This document shows positions 40,577 through 49,322 of a DNA stretch of 64,000 nt, piece after piece (position 1 is the first letter of the stretch; every line of letters begins with the position of its first letter). Location of the stretch: contig CAZFBS010000002.1 of assembly GCA_964517265.1 (NCBI GenBank), positions 62,001 to 126,000 of the forward strand, written 5' to 3'. The notes beneath the pieces are model-generated. The model did not search any database and was not told where the DNA came from. It saw only the letters and a program-made list of their open reading frames with translations. This DNA is from REEP01 sp964517265. GTDB lineage: Bacteria > Pseudomonadota > Alphaproteobacteria > Rhodospirillales > Defluviicoccaceae. Made by a program: the position numbers and the translations under genes.

Positions 40577-42563
40577 CCACATCCTCCACAAACTGGGCAT
40601 GCTTTTGGATATAGGCAAAACGCAGCTCGGGCTTACGGCCCATCAGCGTTTCCACGAGATCCGAGGTGGTTTTGGCAAACTCCGATGTCTTGGCCGGCTC
40701 TCCATTGTCCGAGACGGTCACACGCAGGAGCGTGCGTGTTCGAGGATCCATGGTCGTCGCTTTCAGCTGGGCCGGAGGCATTTCGCCCAGACCTTTGAAC
40801 CGGCTGATTTCCACCTTGCCGTTGCGCGGAAACGCCGTCTTCAGAAGTTCGTCCTTATGGAGGTCATCGCGGGCGTATTCGCTCCGGGCGCCATGGGTCA
40901 AACGGTAAAGCGGCGGGACCGCAAGGTAGAGGTATCCGAGGTCGATCAGCTTCGGCATCTCGCGGAAAAAGAACGTCATCAACAGGGCAGCAATGTGGGC
41001 GCCATCGACGTCGGCATCCGTCATGATGATAATCTTCTCGTAGCGCAAGGTTTCGGCATTGAACGCGCCACGGGTACCGCATCCAAGCGCTTCGATCAGG
41101 TTCGAGAGCTCCTGGTTGCCGCGCAGCTTTTCTCCCGAAGCACTGGCAACGTTAAGAATTTTGCCACGCAAGGGCAGGACGGCCTGCGTGTCCCGATCCC
41201 GGGCGGACTTGGCCGAGCCGCCCGCCGAGTCACCTTCCACTAAAAACAATTCGGTACCGCTCGCCGTATTGCGGGTACAGTCGGCCAGCTTTCCGGGCAG
41301 GCGCAGTTTTCGTGTCGCCGTCTGACGTTTGGTTTTCTTCTCCTGCGCACGCCGGAGGCGGATGTCGGCGCGCTCGACAATTCGCTCGAGCAGCGCACGC
41401 GCCACGTCCGGCGCGGCGGATAGCCAGTGGTCGAAATGGTCACGGACAACAGACTCAACCAGCCGGCTTGCCTCGGCGGACGTCAGCTTCTCCTTGGTCT
41501 GGCCCTGGAACTGAGGCTCACGGATGAAAATCGACAGGACTCCGCAGGCACCGCTGACAAGATCTTCCGCCGTGATCCTGGCCGCGTTTTTGTTGTTGAT
41601 AAGCTCGGCGTATCCGCGCAGACCTTTGAGCAAGGCTGTCCTGAGCCCTGCCTCATGCGTGCCTCCTTGCGGCGTCGGGACCGTGTTGCAGTAGGAACGA
41701 AAAAATCCGTCTTCGTCCTCGGGCCATGCCACTGCCCACTCGACTTTGCCGGCATTTCTCTCGAATGAAGCCTGTCCAAAGAACGGAGAGGGGGTAATCG
41801 TAACCCGCTCCCCGAGGCTGGACAGCAGATATTCACAAAGTCCTCCGGGAAACCGCAACACCTCACAGGCCGGCGTCGAATCGGTCTCGGCAATGAGAGC
41901 CGGATCACAGCTCCAGCGAATTTCAACGCCGCGGTAGAGGTAGGCCTTGGATCGTGCCATCCGGTAGAGATCAGCCGGGCGAAACCGGGCGTTGTTGCCG
42001 AAGATCGCAGGGTCGGGATGAAAGGCGACGGTTGTGCCGCGGCGATTCTGGACGGTGCCTTGATTCCTTAGCGGCGCCAGCGGTGCCCCCCGGCAATAGC
42101 TCTGGGTCCACAAGGTGCGATCGCGTGCCACCTCCACGGTAAGTCGATCGGCGAGAGCATTGACCACCGACAGGCCGACCCCATGCAAGCCGCCTGAGGT
42201 ATGGTAGGCCTTGCCGGAAAACTTGCCGCCCGAATGCAGCGTCGTGAGGATCACTTCCAGCGCCGTCTTGTTGGCGAACTTGGGATGACTGTCCACCGGA
42301 ATGCCGCGGCCATTGTCGCGCACGGTGACCGTCTCATCAGCGGCCAGCTCCAGTTCGATTCGGTTGGCATGGCCGGCGACGGCTTCATCCATCGCATTGT
42401 CGAGCAGTTCTGCGACAAGATGGTGCATCGCCCGCTCATCGGTGCCGCCGATGTACATTGCTGGCCGCCGCCGGACAGGCTCAAGGCCTTCAAGAACCTC
42501 GATGTCCTTGGCGGTATACGCTTGAGCTTGCGGCGGGGTCGACACGTCAAACAAGTCTTCCAT
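40569..42563 (-). CDS. parE: DNA topoisomerase IV subunit B
   Basis: A 664-residue type IIA topoisomerase B subunit. ATPase: GLEPVRRRPAMYIGG, LLDNAMDEAVAGHA, VRDNGRGIPVDSHP, GGLHGVGLSVVNAL. TOPRIM: LFLVEGDSAGGSAKSARDRDTQAVLPLRGKILN, DADVDGAHIAALLMTFFFR. The C-terminal RFKGLGEMPPAQLKATTMDP is typical. ParE is favoured over GyrB because of the shorter length and the LFDVSTPPQAQAYTAKDIEVLEGLEPVR start. ATG 42563 is chosen; the frame opens 15 codons earlier. It decatenates daughter chromosomes with ParC, which is not in this window. Confidence 0.92.
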   Translation of the reverse strand: MEDLFDVSTPPQAQAYTAKDIEVLEGLEPVRRRPAMYIGGTDERAMHHLVAELLDNAMDEAVAGHANRIELELAADETVTVRDNGRGIPVDSHPKFANKTALEVILTTLHSGGKFSGKAYHTSGGLHGVGLSVVNALADRLTVEVARDRTLWTQSYCRGAPLAPLRNQGTVQNRRGTTVAFHPDPAIFGNNARFRPADLYRMARSKAYLYRGVEIRWSCDPALIAETDSTPACEVLRFPGGLCEYLLSSLGERVTITPSPFFGQASFERNAGKVEWAVAWPEDEDGFFRSYCNTVPTPQGGTHEAGLRTALLKGLRGYAELINNKNAARITAEDLVSGACGVLSIFIREPQFQGQTKEKLTSAEASRLVESVVRDHFDHWLSAAPDVARALLERIVERADIRLRRAQEKKTKRQTATRKLRLPGKLADCTRNTASGTELFLVEGDSAGGSAKSARDRDTQAVLPLRGKILNVASASGEKLRGNQELSNLIEALGCGTRGAFNAETLRYEKIIIMTDADVDGAHIAALLMTFFFREMPKLIDLGYLYLAVPPLYRLTHGARSEYARDDLHKDELLKTAFPRNGKVEISRFKGLGEMPPAQLKATTMDPRTRTLLRVTVSDNGEPAKTSEFAKTTSDLVETLMGRKPELRFAYIQKHAQFVEDVDV

Positions 42564-42740
42564 GAGTGCTCCTTGAGCAAACAATATTCTGTGCTTATGG
42601 GCGTACATTCCATCAAGGTTTAGCGAATCGCAAGAGGCATCCTGGGCTTGTGGACAGCAGGGCGCCAGCCTCCTCCCGCGGCGCGCAGGATTACCGGAAG
42701 AAAAAATTTGATCTCGATATGTTCTGAGGTTGGCCGGATG

Positions 42741-42932
42741 TCAAAAACAGCCGCTGACGAAGCTTGCCGCATCGACGTATACCGCCAGAAATCCTTGATG
42801 GATTCCTCGCGCCAGGTCCCACAAAAGCCGTCTCGGGTCCGGGATGAGGATCAGAGCGATCAGGCAGAGAGCGAGCGCGAACAGAACACGTCGATGCCGT
42901 CCTATCGTGTGAAGCACCAGCGTGGTCTTCAT
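42741..42932 (-). CDS. small membrane protein coupled to yhhQ
   Basis: A 63-residue product starting MKTTLVLHTIGRHRR, with one hydrophobic segment (VLFALALCLIALILIPD) and a C-terminal amphipathic part. The ATG overlaps the stop of the yhhQ-like gene (TGATG), a good sign of translation. I recognise no family. It may be a hypothetical accessory of the transporter. Confidence 0.5.
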   Translation of the reverse strand: MKTTLVLHTIGRHRRVLFALALCLIALILIPDPRRLLWDLARGIHQGFLAVYVDAASFVSGCF

Positions 42933-43480
42933 CAGGACCGGCCGCCAGCGCTTGGAAGCGCCAGCGGCTCCATCCATTTCAGGAAACCGCGGAACGGGAT
43001 CAGGAGGACAACCGCCATCACGATCTTGATTGCGAAATCCCCGAGGCCGAGGGTGATCCACGGCACCCCAGTCCCTACAAATGCCAGGGCGAAAAACACG
43101 ATGCTGTCAATGGCCGAGCCGAGAAGCGAGGAGACCAGCGGCGGCGTCCACCACGCCCGATCGCGCAGCCGGTTGAAAACATAGATGTCCAATAATTGCG
43201 CCACCAGGAAGGCCGTCGCTGAAGCCGTCGCGATCCTGGGGGTGGCCAGCAGAGCGGACAGAACAACAGCGACACCGAAACCCGCATAGACCACACGGCG
43301 GGCCGCAGCAGGACCAAGGCGGCGGTTGGTCAGGTCGGTAACAAGAAACGAAACAGGATAGGTAAACGCGGCCAACGTGAGCCACTCGTTGATGACGAAC
43401 TGCACAAGCACGTTCGACCCACTCACCACCACAGCCATGGCGGCGATGCCGATCACGATGTCACTGCGACGAGGTGTCAC
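42932..43480 (-). CDS. yhhQ: VUT family queuosine-precursor transporter
   Basis: A 182-residue membrane protein with six hydrophobic segments. Seen: the EWLTLAAFTYPVSFLVTDLTNRRLG signature (PVSFLVTDLTNR is typical of the VUT/YhhQ family), AFLVAQLLDIYVFNRLRDR, and LLGSAIDSIVFFALAF. YhhQ imports queuosine precursors (preQ0/preQ1) for tRNA modification. The start is GTG 43480 with AAAGGA upstream. Confidence 0.88.
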   Translation of the reverse strand: MTPRRSDIVIGIAAMAVVVSGSNVLVQFVINEWLTLAAFTYPVSFLVTDLTNRRLGPAAARRVVYAGFGVAVVLSALLATPRIATASATAFLVAQLLDIYVFNRLRDRAWWTPPLVSSLLGSAIDSIVFFALAFVGTGVPWITLGLGDFAIKIVMAVVLLIPFRGFLKWMEPLALPSAGGRS

Positions 43481-43800
43481 GCTGTCGTCCTTTCAAAGAG
43501 GCAGAGTCCTCCTGGCAACATCGCTGGTGACAGGAGCCTGCAGGGGTACCCGTGGGCGTTGGCAAGGGGCAGGGTTCGGCAGGTTGATTATAGCACCCCT
43601 CAAGCTGGCGACCACAGCCGGCTTGGCAGCCGTACAACGTCCCATCGAAAGGCTTCTGATGCACTCCAGACTTTATTACATAATAAATTAGTAGTTTATA
43701 ACAAAAATACACTCTGTTATCATATAAATGATATTATTCCCACTGAGAATATGTATTTTTGCCGCAGGTCTAGCGGCGGTGGGCGGACGGAACGGAGGCC
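43481..43800. promoter_or_regulatory. divergent intergenic region with an AT-rich cysG promoter segment
   Basis: 320 bases between yhhQ and cysG, transcribed in opposite directions. Bases 43670-43765 are strikingly AT-rich, with TATAAATGATATTAT-like runs and the small dyad ATCATATAAATGAT, about 40-110 bases before the cysG start. This is a probable promoter or regulator target for the sulfur operon. The yhhQ-proximal half has an imperfect hairpin (CTCCTG...CAGGAG) that I could not assign to a known riboswitch. Confidence 0.45.
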
Positions 43801-45216
43801 ATGGAGCACCTTCCCATTTTTCTCGATGTCGCCGGCAAGCGGGCGCTGGTGATCGGAGCAGGCGCTGTGGCGGCACGCAAAGCGCGTCTTTTGCTGAAAG
43901 CCGGCGCGCGTGCGGTCGTGATCAGCGGCATTGCCGCCAGCGAAGCCGGGTGTGACGAACTCGAGGTGATGGCGGGACGCGGGGAACTGGAGCTTCACCG
44001 CCGCGCCTTTGCCGTATCGGATCTTAAGGACTCTGTGCTGGTGTTTGTCGCGACGGATCGACGGGATCTTCAACACACCGTGGCCGACGCCGCGCGAAAC
44101 GCCGGGATCCCCGTTAATGTGGTCGACACCAAGGAGCTGTGCACCTTCATCATGCCAGCAATTGTCGATCGCGATCCGATTACCGTGGCGATTTCGTCGG
44201 CGGGAACCGCACCCGTGCTGGCCCGCTCGATCCGGGAGAAGATCGAAGCGATGCTGCCGCCGGAGTTCGGCAAGCTGGCGCGCTTCGCCGACCGGTTTCG
44301 CAGCGCCGTTAAGGCGAATTTCGAGAGCACGGAGACTCGCCGCCGGTTCTGGGAGGAGTTTTTCTCGGGTCCTGTCGCCGCAAGTGTTCTTGAAGGGGAC
44401 GAACTTCGTGCCAGCGAGCAGATGCTGGCTGCAGTCAATCGACCGGATCGGCTCGACCGGCATGGCATGGTGTTTATCGTCGGCGCCGGTCCGGGAAATC
44501 CGGACCTTTTGACGCTGCGGGCGCTGCGGCTGATGCAGGAAGCCGATGTCATTGTTCACGACAGGCTGGTGGCGGCAGAGATCCTTGAATATGCCCGTCG
44601 GGATTGCGAGCGCATCGACGTCGGCAAGGCCAAAGGCGCTCAGGCCTGCGGGCAGAATGCGATCAACGAGATCCTGTTGCGCGAAGCTCGCGCCGGGCGC
44701 CGGGTGGTCCGGCTGAAGGGCGGCGATCCGTTTATCTTCGGGCGCGGCGGGGAAGAGCGCGAGTACCTGTTGCGCCACGGGATCGCGGTCGAAGTCGTTC
44801 CCGGCATTACCGCCGCGACCGGTTGCGCGGCTGCGGCGGGAATTCCGCTCACGCATCGTGACCACGCACATGCGCTGACAGTGGTGACGGGGCACGGCAA
44901 GGAGGGGGAGCCGGACGTCGACTGGGCCGCGTTGGCGCGGCTGCGGCAGACCTTGGTGGTCTACATGGGCGCATCGACCGCAGGACGAATTGCCAGCCGG
45001 CTCACCGCCCATGGCATGGACCCGGCAACGCCGGTAGCCGTGATCGCCAACGGGACCCGCCGCGAGCAAACGCTGCGCACGGGCCAGTTGTCGGGGCTGG
45101 GGGCTCTGGCCGGTTCTGTCGATCGCGGGGCACCGGCCATCCTGATCATTGGAGACGTGGCACGCGAGGCGGATAGCTGGACGGCGAGGGCCTCGTTGCG
45201 AACGGCCGCTGGTTAA
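43801..45216 (+). CDS. cysG: siroheme synthase (multifunctional CysG)
   Basis: A 471-residue fusion. Residues 1-215 are the NAD-dependent precorrin-2 dehydrogenase/ferrochelatase part (FLDVAGKRALVIGAGAVAARKARLLLKAG). Residues 220-460 are the uroporphyrinogen-III C-methyltransferase part (VFIVGAGPGNPDLLTLRALRLMQEADVIVHDRLV, VRLKGGDPFIFGRGGEE, PGITAATGCAAAAGIPLTHRDHA). It makes siroheme for the sulfite reductase encoded downstream. It is the first gene of the cysG-DUF2849-cysI-DUF934-cysH operon. Confidence 0.93.
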   Translation: MEHLPIFLDVAGKRALVIGAGAVAARKARLLLKAGARAVVISGIAASEAGCDELEVMAGRGELELHRRAFAVSDLKDSVLVFVATDRRDLQHTVADAARNAGIPVNVVDTKELCTFIMPAIVDRDPITVAISSAGTAPVLARSIREKIEAMLPPEFGKLARFADRFRSAVKANFESTETRRRFWEEFFSGPVAASVLEGDELRASEQMLAAVNRPDRLDRHGMVFIVGAGPGNPDLLTLRALRLMQEADVIVHDRLVAAEILEYARRDCERIDVGKAKGAQACGQNAINEILLREARAGRRVVRLKGGDPFIFGRGGEEREYLLRHGIAVEVVPGITAATGCAAAAGIPLTHRDHAHALTVVTGHGKEGEPDVDWAALARLRQTLVVYMGASTAGRIASRLTAHGMDPATPVAVIANGTRREQTLRTGQLSGLGALAGSVDRGAPAILIIGDVAREADSWTARASLRTAAG

Positions 45217-45234
45217 TCCGAAAGAGATTTGACG

Positions 45235-45537
45235 ATGACGGATCAAGTGCTGACGGCAAATCGGTTGAGCGACGGTGCCGTTGTCTATCTAACGCCTGCT
45301 GGAACCTGGTCAGAGACGATCACCGACAGCCGAATCGCCGAGGATGCGGAAGCGAGCGCGGCTCTCATGGCTGCCGGACTGAATGTCGCCGGCGGGCGGG
45401 TCGCTGATGCGCCCTATCTCATCGATGTCGTCGCTGACGAAGGCGGGGTCCGGCCGCTTCGTTACCGGGAGCAACTCCGCGCATCGGGGCCGTCCGTTCA
45501 TCCCGAATTTGGCAAGCAGGCTGCGAGCAGAGGATAA
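45235..45537 (+). CDS. DUF2849 protein
   Basis: A 100-residue protein starting MTDQVLTANRLSDGAVVYLTPAGTWSETI. The family is found almost only in alphaproteobacteria, between siroheme synthase and sulfite reductase genes as here, and has no known reaction. It could deliver siroheme or electrons; that is a guess from position. It ends 6 bases before cysI. Confidence 0.85.
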   Translation: MTDQVLTANRLSDGAVVYLTPAGTWSETITDSRIAEDAEASAALMAAGLNVAGGRVADAPYLIDVVADEGGVRPLRYREQLRASGPSVHPEFGKQAASRG

Positions 45538-45543
45538 GCGTTT

Positions 45544-47199
45544 ATGTACCGCTATGATGAGTTCGACCATGCATTCGTCCAGCAACGGGTTGCGCAATTC
45601 CGCGACCAAGCGGCCCGGCGACTCAGCGGAGAGTTGAGCGAGGATGAATTCAAACCGCTCCGCTTGATGAACGGTCTCTATCTGCAGCTGCACGCCTACA
45701 TGCTGCGGGTGGCAATCCCGTACGGCACGTTGTCTTCGCGGCAAATGCGAACGCTCGCCCACATCGCCCGCCGCTACGACAAGGGCTACGCCCATTTCAC
45801 CACGCGGCAGAACGTTCAGTACAATTGGCCGGCGCTAAAGGATGTGCCGGATATCCTGATGGAACTGGCCGATGTGGAAATGCATGCGATCCAGACGAGC
45901 GGCAATTGCATCCGCAATGTGACTGCGGATCAGTACGCCGGTGCGGCGCTGGATGAAATCGAGGATCCGCGCATCTGGGCGGAAATCATTCGGCAGTGGT
46001 CGAGCCTCCATCCCGAGTTCTCGTTTCTGCCGCGCAAGTTCAAGATCGCTGTCACCGGCGCGCCCAACGATCGCGCCGCTGTCCGCGTTCATGATATCGG
46101 CTTGCGGATGGTGCGGAACGAGGACGGGGAGGTTGGCTTCGAGGTGATGGTCGGTGGCGGGCAAGGCCGCACCCCAATGATCGCCAAGACAATCCGACCA
46201 TTCTTGCCCAAACAGCATCTGATCTCGTATCTCGAGGCTATTTTGCGCGTTTACAACCTTCTCGGTCGGCGCGACAACTTGTTCAAGTCGCGGATCAAGA
46301 TCCTTGTCCATGAGGTCGGCGCCGCGGCCTTCACCGAGATGGTGGAAGAGGAGTGGTCGCATCTGAAGGGCGGGTCGGTGGAATTGCCCGAGGGCGAGTT
46401 GGAGCGGATCCGGGCCTACTTTGCGCCGCCCGCCTTCGAAACGTTGCCCGCCAGCGATCCCGGGTTCGAGGCGCACAAGCGAGTCGATTCCCGGTTCAAC
46501 ACGTGGGCCCAGGCAAACCTGTTCCCCCATCGCCAGGCGGGCTATGCAATTGTCAATCTGTCGCTCAAGCCGATCGGCGGGATCCCTGGTGATGCCACAG
46601 CGGAGCAGATGGACGGAGTTGCCGATCTGGTCGACCGCTTCAGCCTCGGAGAGATCCGCGTCTCCCACGAGCAGAACTTGATCCTGCCTCATGTGAAGAA
46701 GTCCGATCTCTATGCGTTGTGGCAGGAACTGGAGCCGCTGGGGCTTGCCACCGCCAACATCGGTCTTGTCTCCGATATCATTGCCTGCCCGGGGCTCGAC
46801 TACTGCGCCCTCGCCAATGCACGATCGATTCCGGTGGCGCAGCAGATCACGGAGAGGTTCGCGGACATACAGCGGGCCCATGATATCGGCGAGCTGAAGA
46901 TCAAGATTTCCGGCTGTATCAATGCTTGCGGTCACCACCACGTCGGCCACATCGGCATCCTTGGGGTCGACAAGAAAGGCACCGAATTCTATCAGATCAC
47001 CCTCGGCGGCGATGCGACCGAGACCGCCGCGCTGGGCACCCTGGTCGGGCCGGCGTTCTCGTCCGGCGAGGTGGTGGGCGCGGTCGAGACGATTGTCGAC
47101 ACCTATCTGGAGCAGCGCGAGAACGGCGAGCGGTTTTTGGACACCTATCGCCGGATCGGCGTAGCGCCATTCAAGGAGAAGCTTTATGCCCCTCATTAA
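45544..47199 (+). CDS. cysI: sulfite reductase hemoprotein (siroheme, nitrite/sulfite reductase family)
   Basis: A 551-residue siroheme-[4Fe-4S] enzyme that reduces sulfite to sulfide with six electrons. Seen: YDKGYAHFTTRQNVQYNWP, IQTSGNCIRNVTADQ (substrate Arg), and the cluster ligands CPGLDYCALA and SGCINACGHHHVGHIGILG (CxxxxxC...CxxxC). There is no flavoprotein CysJ in the operon, so the electron donor is probably a ferredoxin, or involves the small partner DUF934/DUF2849 proteins. Nitrite reductase activity cannot be excluded, but the cys context favours sulfite. Confidence 0.9.
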   Translation: MYRYDEFDHAFVQQRVAQFRDQAARRLSGELSEDEFKPLRLMNGLYLQLHAYMLRVAIPYGTLSSRQMRTLAHIARRYDKGYAHFTTRQNVQYNWPALKDVPDILMELADVEMHAIQTSGNCIRNVTADQYAGAALDEIEDPRIWAEIIRQWSSLHPEFSFLPRKFKIAVTGAPNDRAAVRVHDIGLRMVRNEDGEVGFEVMVGGGQGRTPMIAKTIRPFLPKQHLISYLEAILRVYNLLGRRDNLFKSRIKILVHEVGAAAFTEMVEEEWSHLKGGSVELPEGELERIRAYFAPPAFETLPASDPGFEAHKRVDSRFNTWAQANLFPHRQAGYAIVNLSLKPIGGIPGDATAEQMDGVADLVDRFSLGEIRVSHEQNLILPHVKKSDLYALWQELEPLGLATANIGLVSDIIACPGLDYCALANARSIPVAQQITERFADIQRAHDIGELKIKISGCINACGHHHVGHIGILGVDKKGTEFYQITLGGDATETAALGTLVGPAFSSGEVVGAVETIVDTYLEQRENGERFLDTYRRIGVAPFKEKLYAPH

Positions 47200-47689
47200 G
47201 GACGGCCGATGCGTCGCCGACCCGTGGTTGTCGGTGACGGATACAAGCCCGTTGCCGGCGGCAGGAGCCGTGATCGTTTCCCTTGCCCGCTGGAACACCG
47301 AACAGGATACCTTGCTTGCACGTCAGGACCCGCTCGGTGTCCGCCTCGCCAGCCATGAAACGGCCGGCGCAGTTGCCGAACGCCTTTCGCGGTTGTCGTT
47401 GATCGCCCTTGAATTTCCGAGCTTCAAGGACGGCCGTGCCTATTCGACGGCACGGATTCTTCGTGAGCGCTATGGCTATGAAGGCGAGCTTCGGGCCGTC
47501 GGGAACGTGCTGCGGGATCAGTTCCTGTTCATGCTCCGCTGCGGTTTCGATGCGTTCGAAGTCGCAACGGAAAAGGAGGCGGCTGCCTGGCAGAAGGCGA
47601 TCGGCGAATTTTCCGTCTGGTATCAGCCGGCGGCGGATAATCGCGTCCCGGCTGCACGGTTGCGGCGCGTGGCGAGGGCGGCGGAATGA
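47186..47689 (+). CDS. DUF934 protein, sulfite-reduction partner
   Basis: A 167-residue protein beginning MPLIKDGRCVADPWLSV and containing LEFPSFKDGRAYSTARILRERYGYEGELRAVGNVLRDQFLFMLRCGFDAFEV, the DUF934 signature. It overlaps the cysI 3' end by 14 bases and the cysH start by 4. It is found next to sulfite reductase genes in many proteobacteria and annotated as a probable oxidoreductase accessory; its chemistry is not established. Confidence 0.88.
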   Translation: MPLIKDGRCVADPWLSVTDTSPLPAAGAVIVSLARWNTEQDTLLARQDPLGVRLASHETAGAVAERLSRLSLIALEFPSFKDGRAYSTARILRERYGYEGELRAVGNVLRDQFLFMLRCGFDAFEVATEKEAAAWQKAIGEFSVWYQPAADNRVPAARLRRVARAAE

Positions 47690-48462
47690 AGACGGCAGCG
47701 CTGCAAGCTAAGGCTCTCGAGGATACCTTCCCCGGGGAAAGCCAGGATGCCACAGGCTGGGCGGCCGATCTCAGCGCGCGGTACCGCGATGCCGATGCCG
47801 CAACACTGCTGCAAGCCATGATTGGCGAGGTGTTCGCAAACCGTATCGCGCTCACGTCGTCCTTCGGTGCCGAGGCCGCGGTGTTGCTCCATCTTGTCGC
47901 TGAGGTTGATCGGACGACACCGGTCATCTTTCTCAACACCGGCAAGCTGTTCGGCGAGACGTTGCGCTATCGGGATGCTCTGATCGAGCGGCTCGGCCTC
48001 AGCGATGTGCGTACCATCGTTCCGGATCCAAAGCGGGTTGCGGATCTGGATGCGGACGGTGTGCTGTGGTACGGCAATCCCGACATGTGCTGCTATATCC
48101 GCAAGGTCGAGCCGCTGGAGAAAGCGCTGGTCGGTTTCACCGCAACCATCACCGGCCGCAAGGGGTTTCACGGCGGAGAGCGCGCGGCGTTGCCGAAAGT
48201 GGAGGTGGCCGACAATGGGCGCTTCAAGATCAATCCGCTCGCCGATTGGGCGAAATCGGATATCGAGGACTATTTCAGCACGCATGAGCTGCCGCGTCAT
48301 TCCTTGGAGGAGGACGGCTTCCTTTCCATCGGCTGCATGCCGTGCACCGATCGGGTGGCCCCCGGCGAGGACATCCGCGCCGGTCGCTGGCGCGGACGCG
48401 AAAAGAACGAGTGCGGGATTCACATGCCTGCAGGCCGCTGGAAGATGATCGGGATCGACTGA
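47686..48462 (+). CDS. cysH: adenylylsulfate (APS) reductase
   Basis: A 258-residue thiol-dependent reductase. Seen: LTSSFGAEAAVLLHLV, IFLNTGKLFGETLRYRD, a CC pair in PDMCCYIRKVEPLEK and a CxxC in GCMPCTDRV. The CC...CxxC set ligates a [4Fe-4S] cluster and marks APS-type rather than PAPS-type reductases. The catalytic Cys is in NECGIHM near the C-terminus. Here the pathway would thus run from APS directly to sulfite. It is the last gene of the sulfur operon and converges on modD. Confidence 0.92.
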   Translation: MKTAALQAKALEDTFPGESQDATGWAADLSARYRDADAATLLQAMIGEVFANRIALTSSFGAEAAVLLHLVAEVDRTTPVIFLNTGKLFGETLRYRDALIERLGLSDVRTIVPDPKRVADLDADGVLWYGNPDMCCYIRKVEPLEKALVGFTATITGRKGFHGGERAALPKVEVADNGRFKINPLADWAKSDIEDYFSTHELPRHSLEEDGFLSIGCMPCTDRVAPGEDIRAGRWRGREKNECGIHMPAGRWKMIGID

Positions 48463-48485
48463 CCGCTGCCTCAGCATGCCTGCGG

Positions 48486-49322
48486 TTACGCCGGCTGCAA
48501 TGTCACCGCCACCTCGGTAGGCTTGGCATAGTAGGGGGCAGAGGTGACGAGGATTGCCGCTCCAGCGGCGGCATACTCGGCGGCATTGGCGGCGTTGATC
48601 CCGCCCGCGGCGGCAACACGGGTGTGTCTGGTGGACGCGAGAGCCGCGATCACGGCCGCGACGTCCGTCGCGCTGAACTTCTCGAGCTGTACCACATCCG
48701 CACCGCAATCGGCGGCGGACACGGCATCGGCGTGGGAGGTCACCTCGACGACGATGGCGCGCTCGGGACATGCGGCGCGCACGGCAATGATCTGTCGTCG
48801 CAGGTCTCGGCTGCCAAAGGCGCGGTGTTCGGGAAACAGCAGGACCGTATCGGAGAGGCCGGTGCGGTGGATCACAGCACCGCCTGTGGTGATCGCTTTG
48901 AGCGATAGCGCACGCATTCCAGGAACAGTTTTGCGCGTACAGGCAACGACGACTTCGGCGTTGGCTCCACGCGCCGCGCGCACCACCCGCTCCGCCGCCG
49001 AGGCGACGCCCGACGCCCATTCGATCAGAGTCTGGGCAACCTTCCAGGCGGTAAACAAGGCTTCCGCCGGTCCTGCAGCATGGAGAATCAACGCGCCGGC
49101 CTCACGTCCTGCGCCGCTGGTACAGGCGAGATCGACAGTGCATCCGACGAGTTGGAATATGCGCGCCGCTTCCTCCACCGCGCAGGCGATCATTTGAGTG
49201 CGGGCATGGAATTTGATGACCCCGCGCTCGTTGCCGAAGACAAGAGCCCGCGTGGTTTGATCCCCGTAAGGCACATCCTCCTTCAGCATCTGGAAGAGGA
49301 CACGGTCGTCAATGAGGAACAT
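48486..49322 (-). CDS. modD: ModD, nicotinate-nucleotide pyrophosphorylase-like protein
   Basis: A 278-residue protein homologous to quinolinate phosphoribosyltransferase. Seen: LIDDRVLFQMLKEDVPYGDQTTRAL, ACTRKTVPGMRALSLKAITTGGAVIHRTGLSDTVLLFPEHR, VVEVTSHADAVSAADCGADVVQLEKFS. The ModD branch accompanies molybdate transport genes and has no proven reaction. It overlaps modC by 14 bases. Confidence 0.85.
   Translation of the reverse strand: MFLIDDRVLFQMLKEDVPYGDQTTRALVFGNERGVIKFHARTQMIACAVEEAARIFQLVGCTVDLACTSGAGREAGALILHAAGPAEALFTAWKVAQTLIEWASGVASAAERVVRAARGANAEVVVACTRKTVPGMRALSLKAITTGGAVIHRTGLSDTVLLFPEHRAFGSRDLRRQIIAVRAACPERAIVVEVTSHADAVSAADCGADVVQLEKFSATDVAAVIAALASTRHTRVAAAGGINAANAAEYAAAGAAILVTSAPYYAKPTEVAVTLQPA

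Noticed and set aside
43481..43560. A possible preQ1 riboswitch before yhhQ
   Set aside because: There is an imperfect CTCCTG/CAGGAG hairpin, but I could not find the conserved loop and A-rich tail of preQ1-I or the pattern of preQ1-II; left as unassigned.
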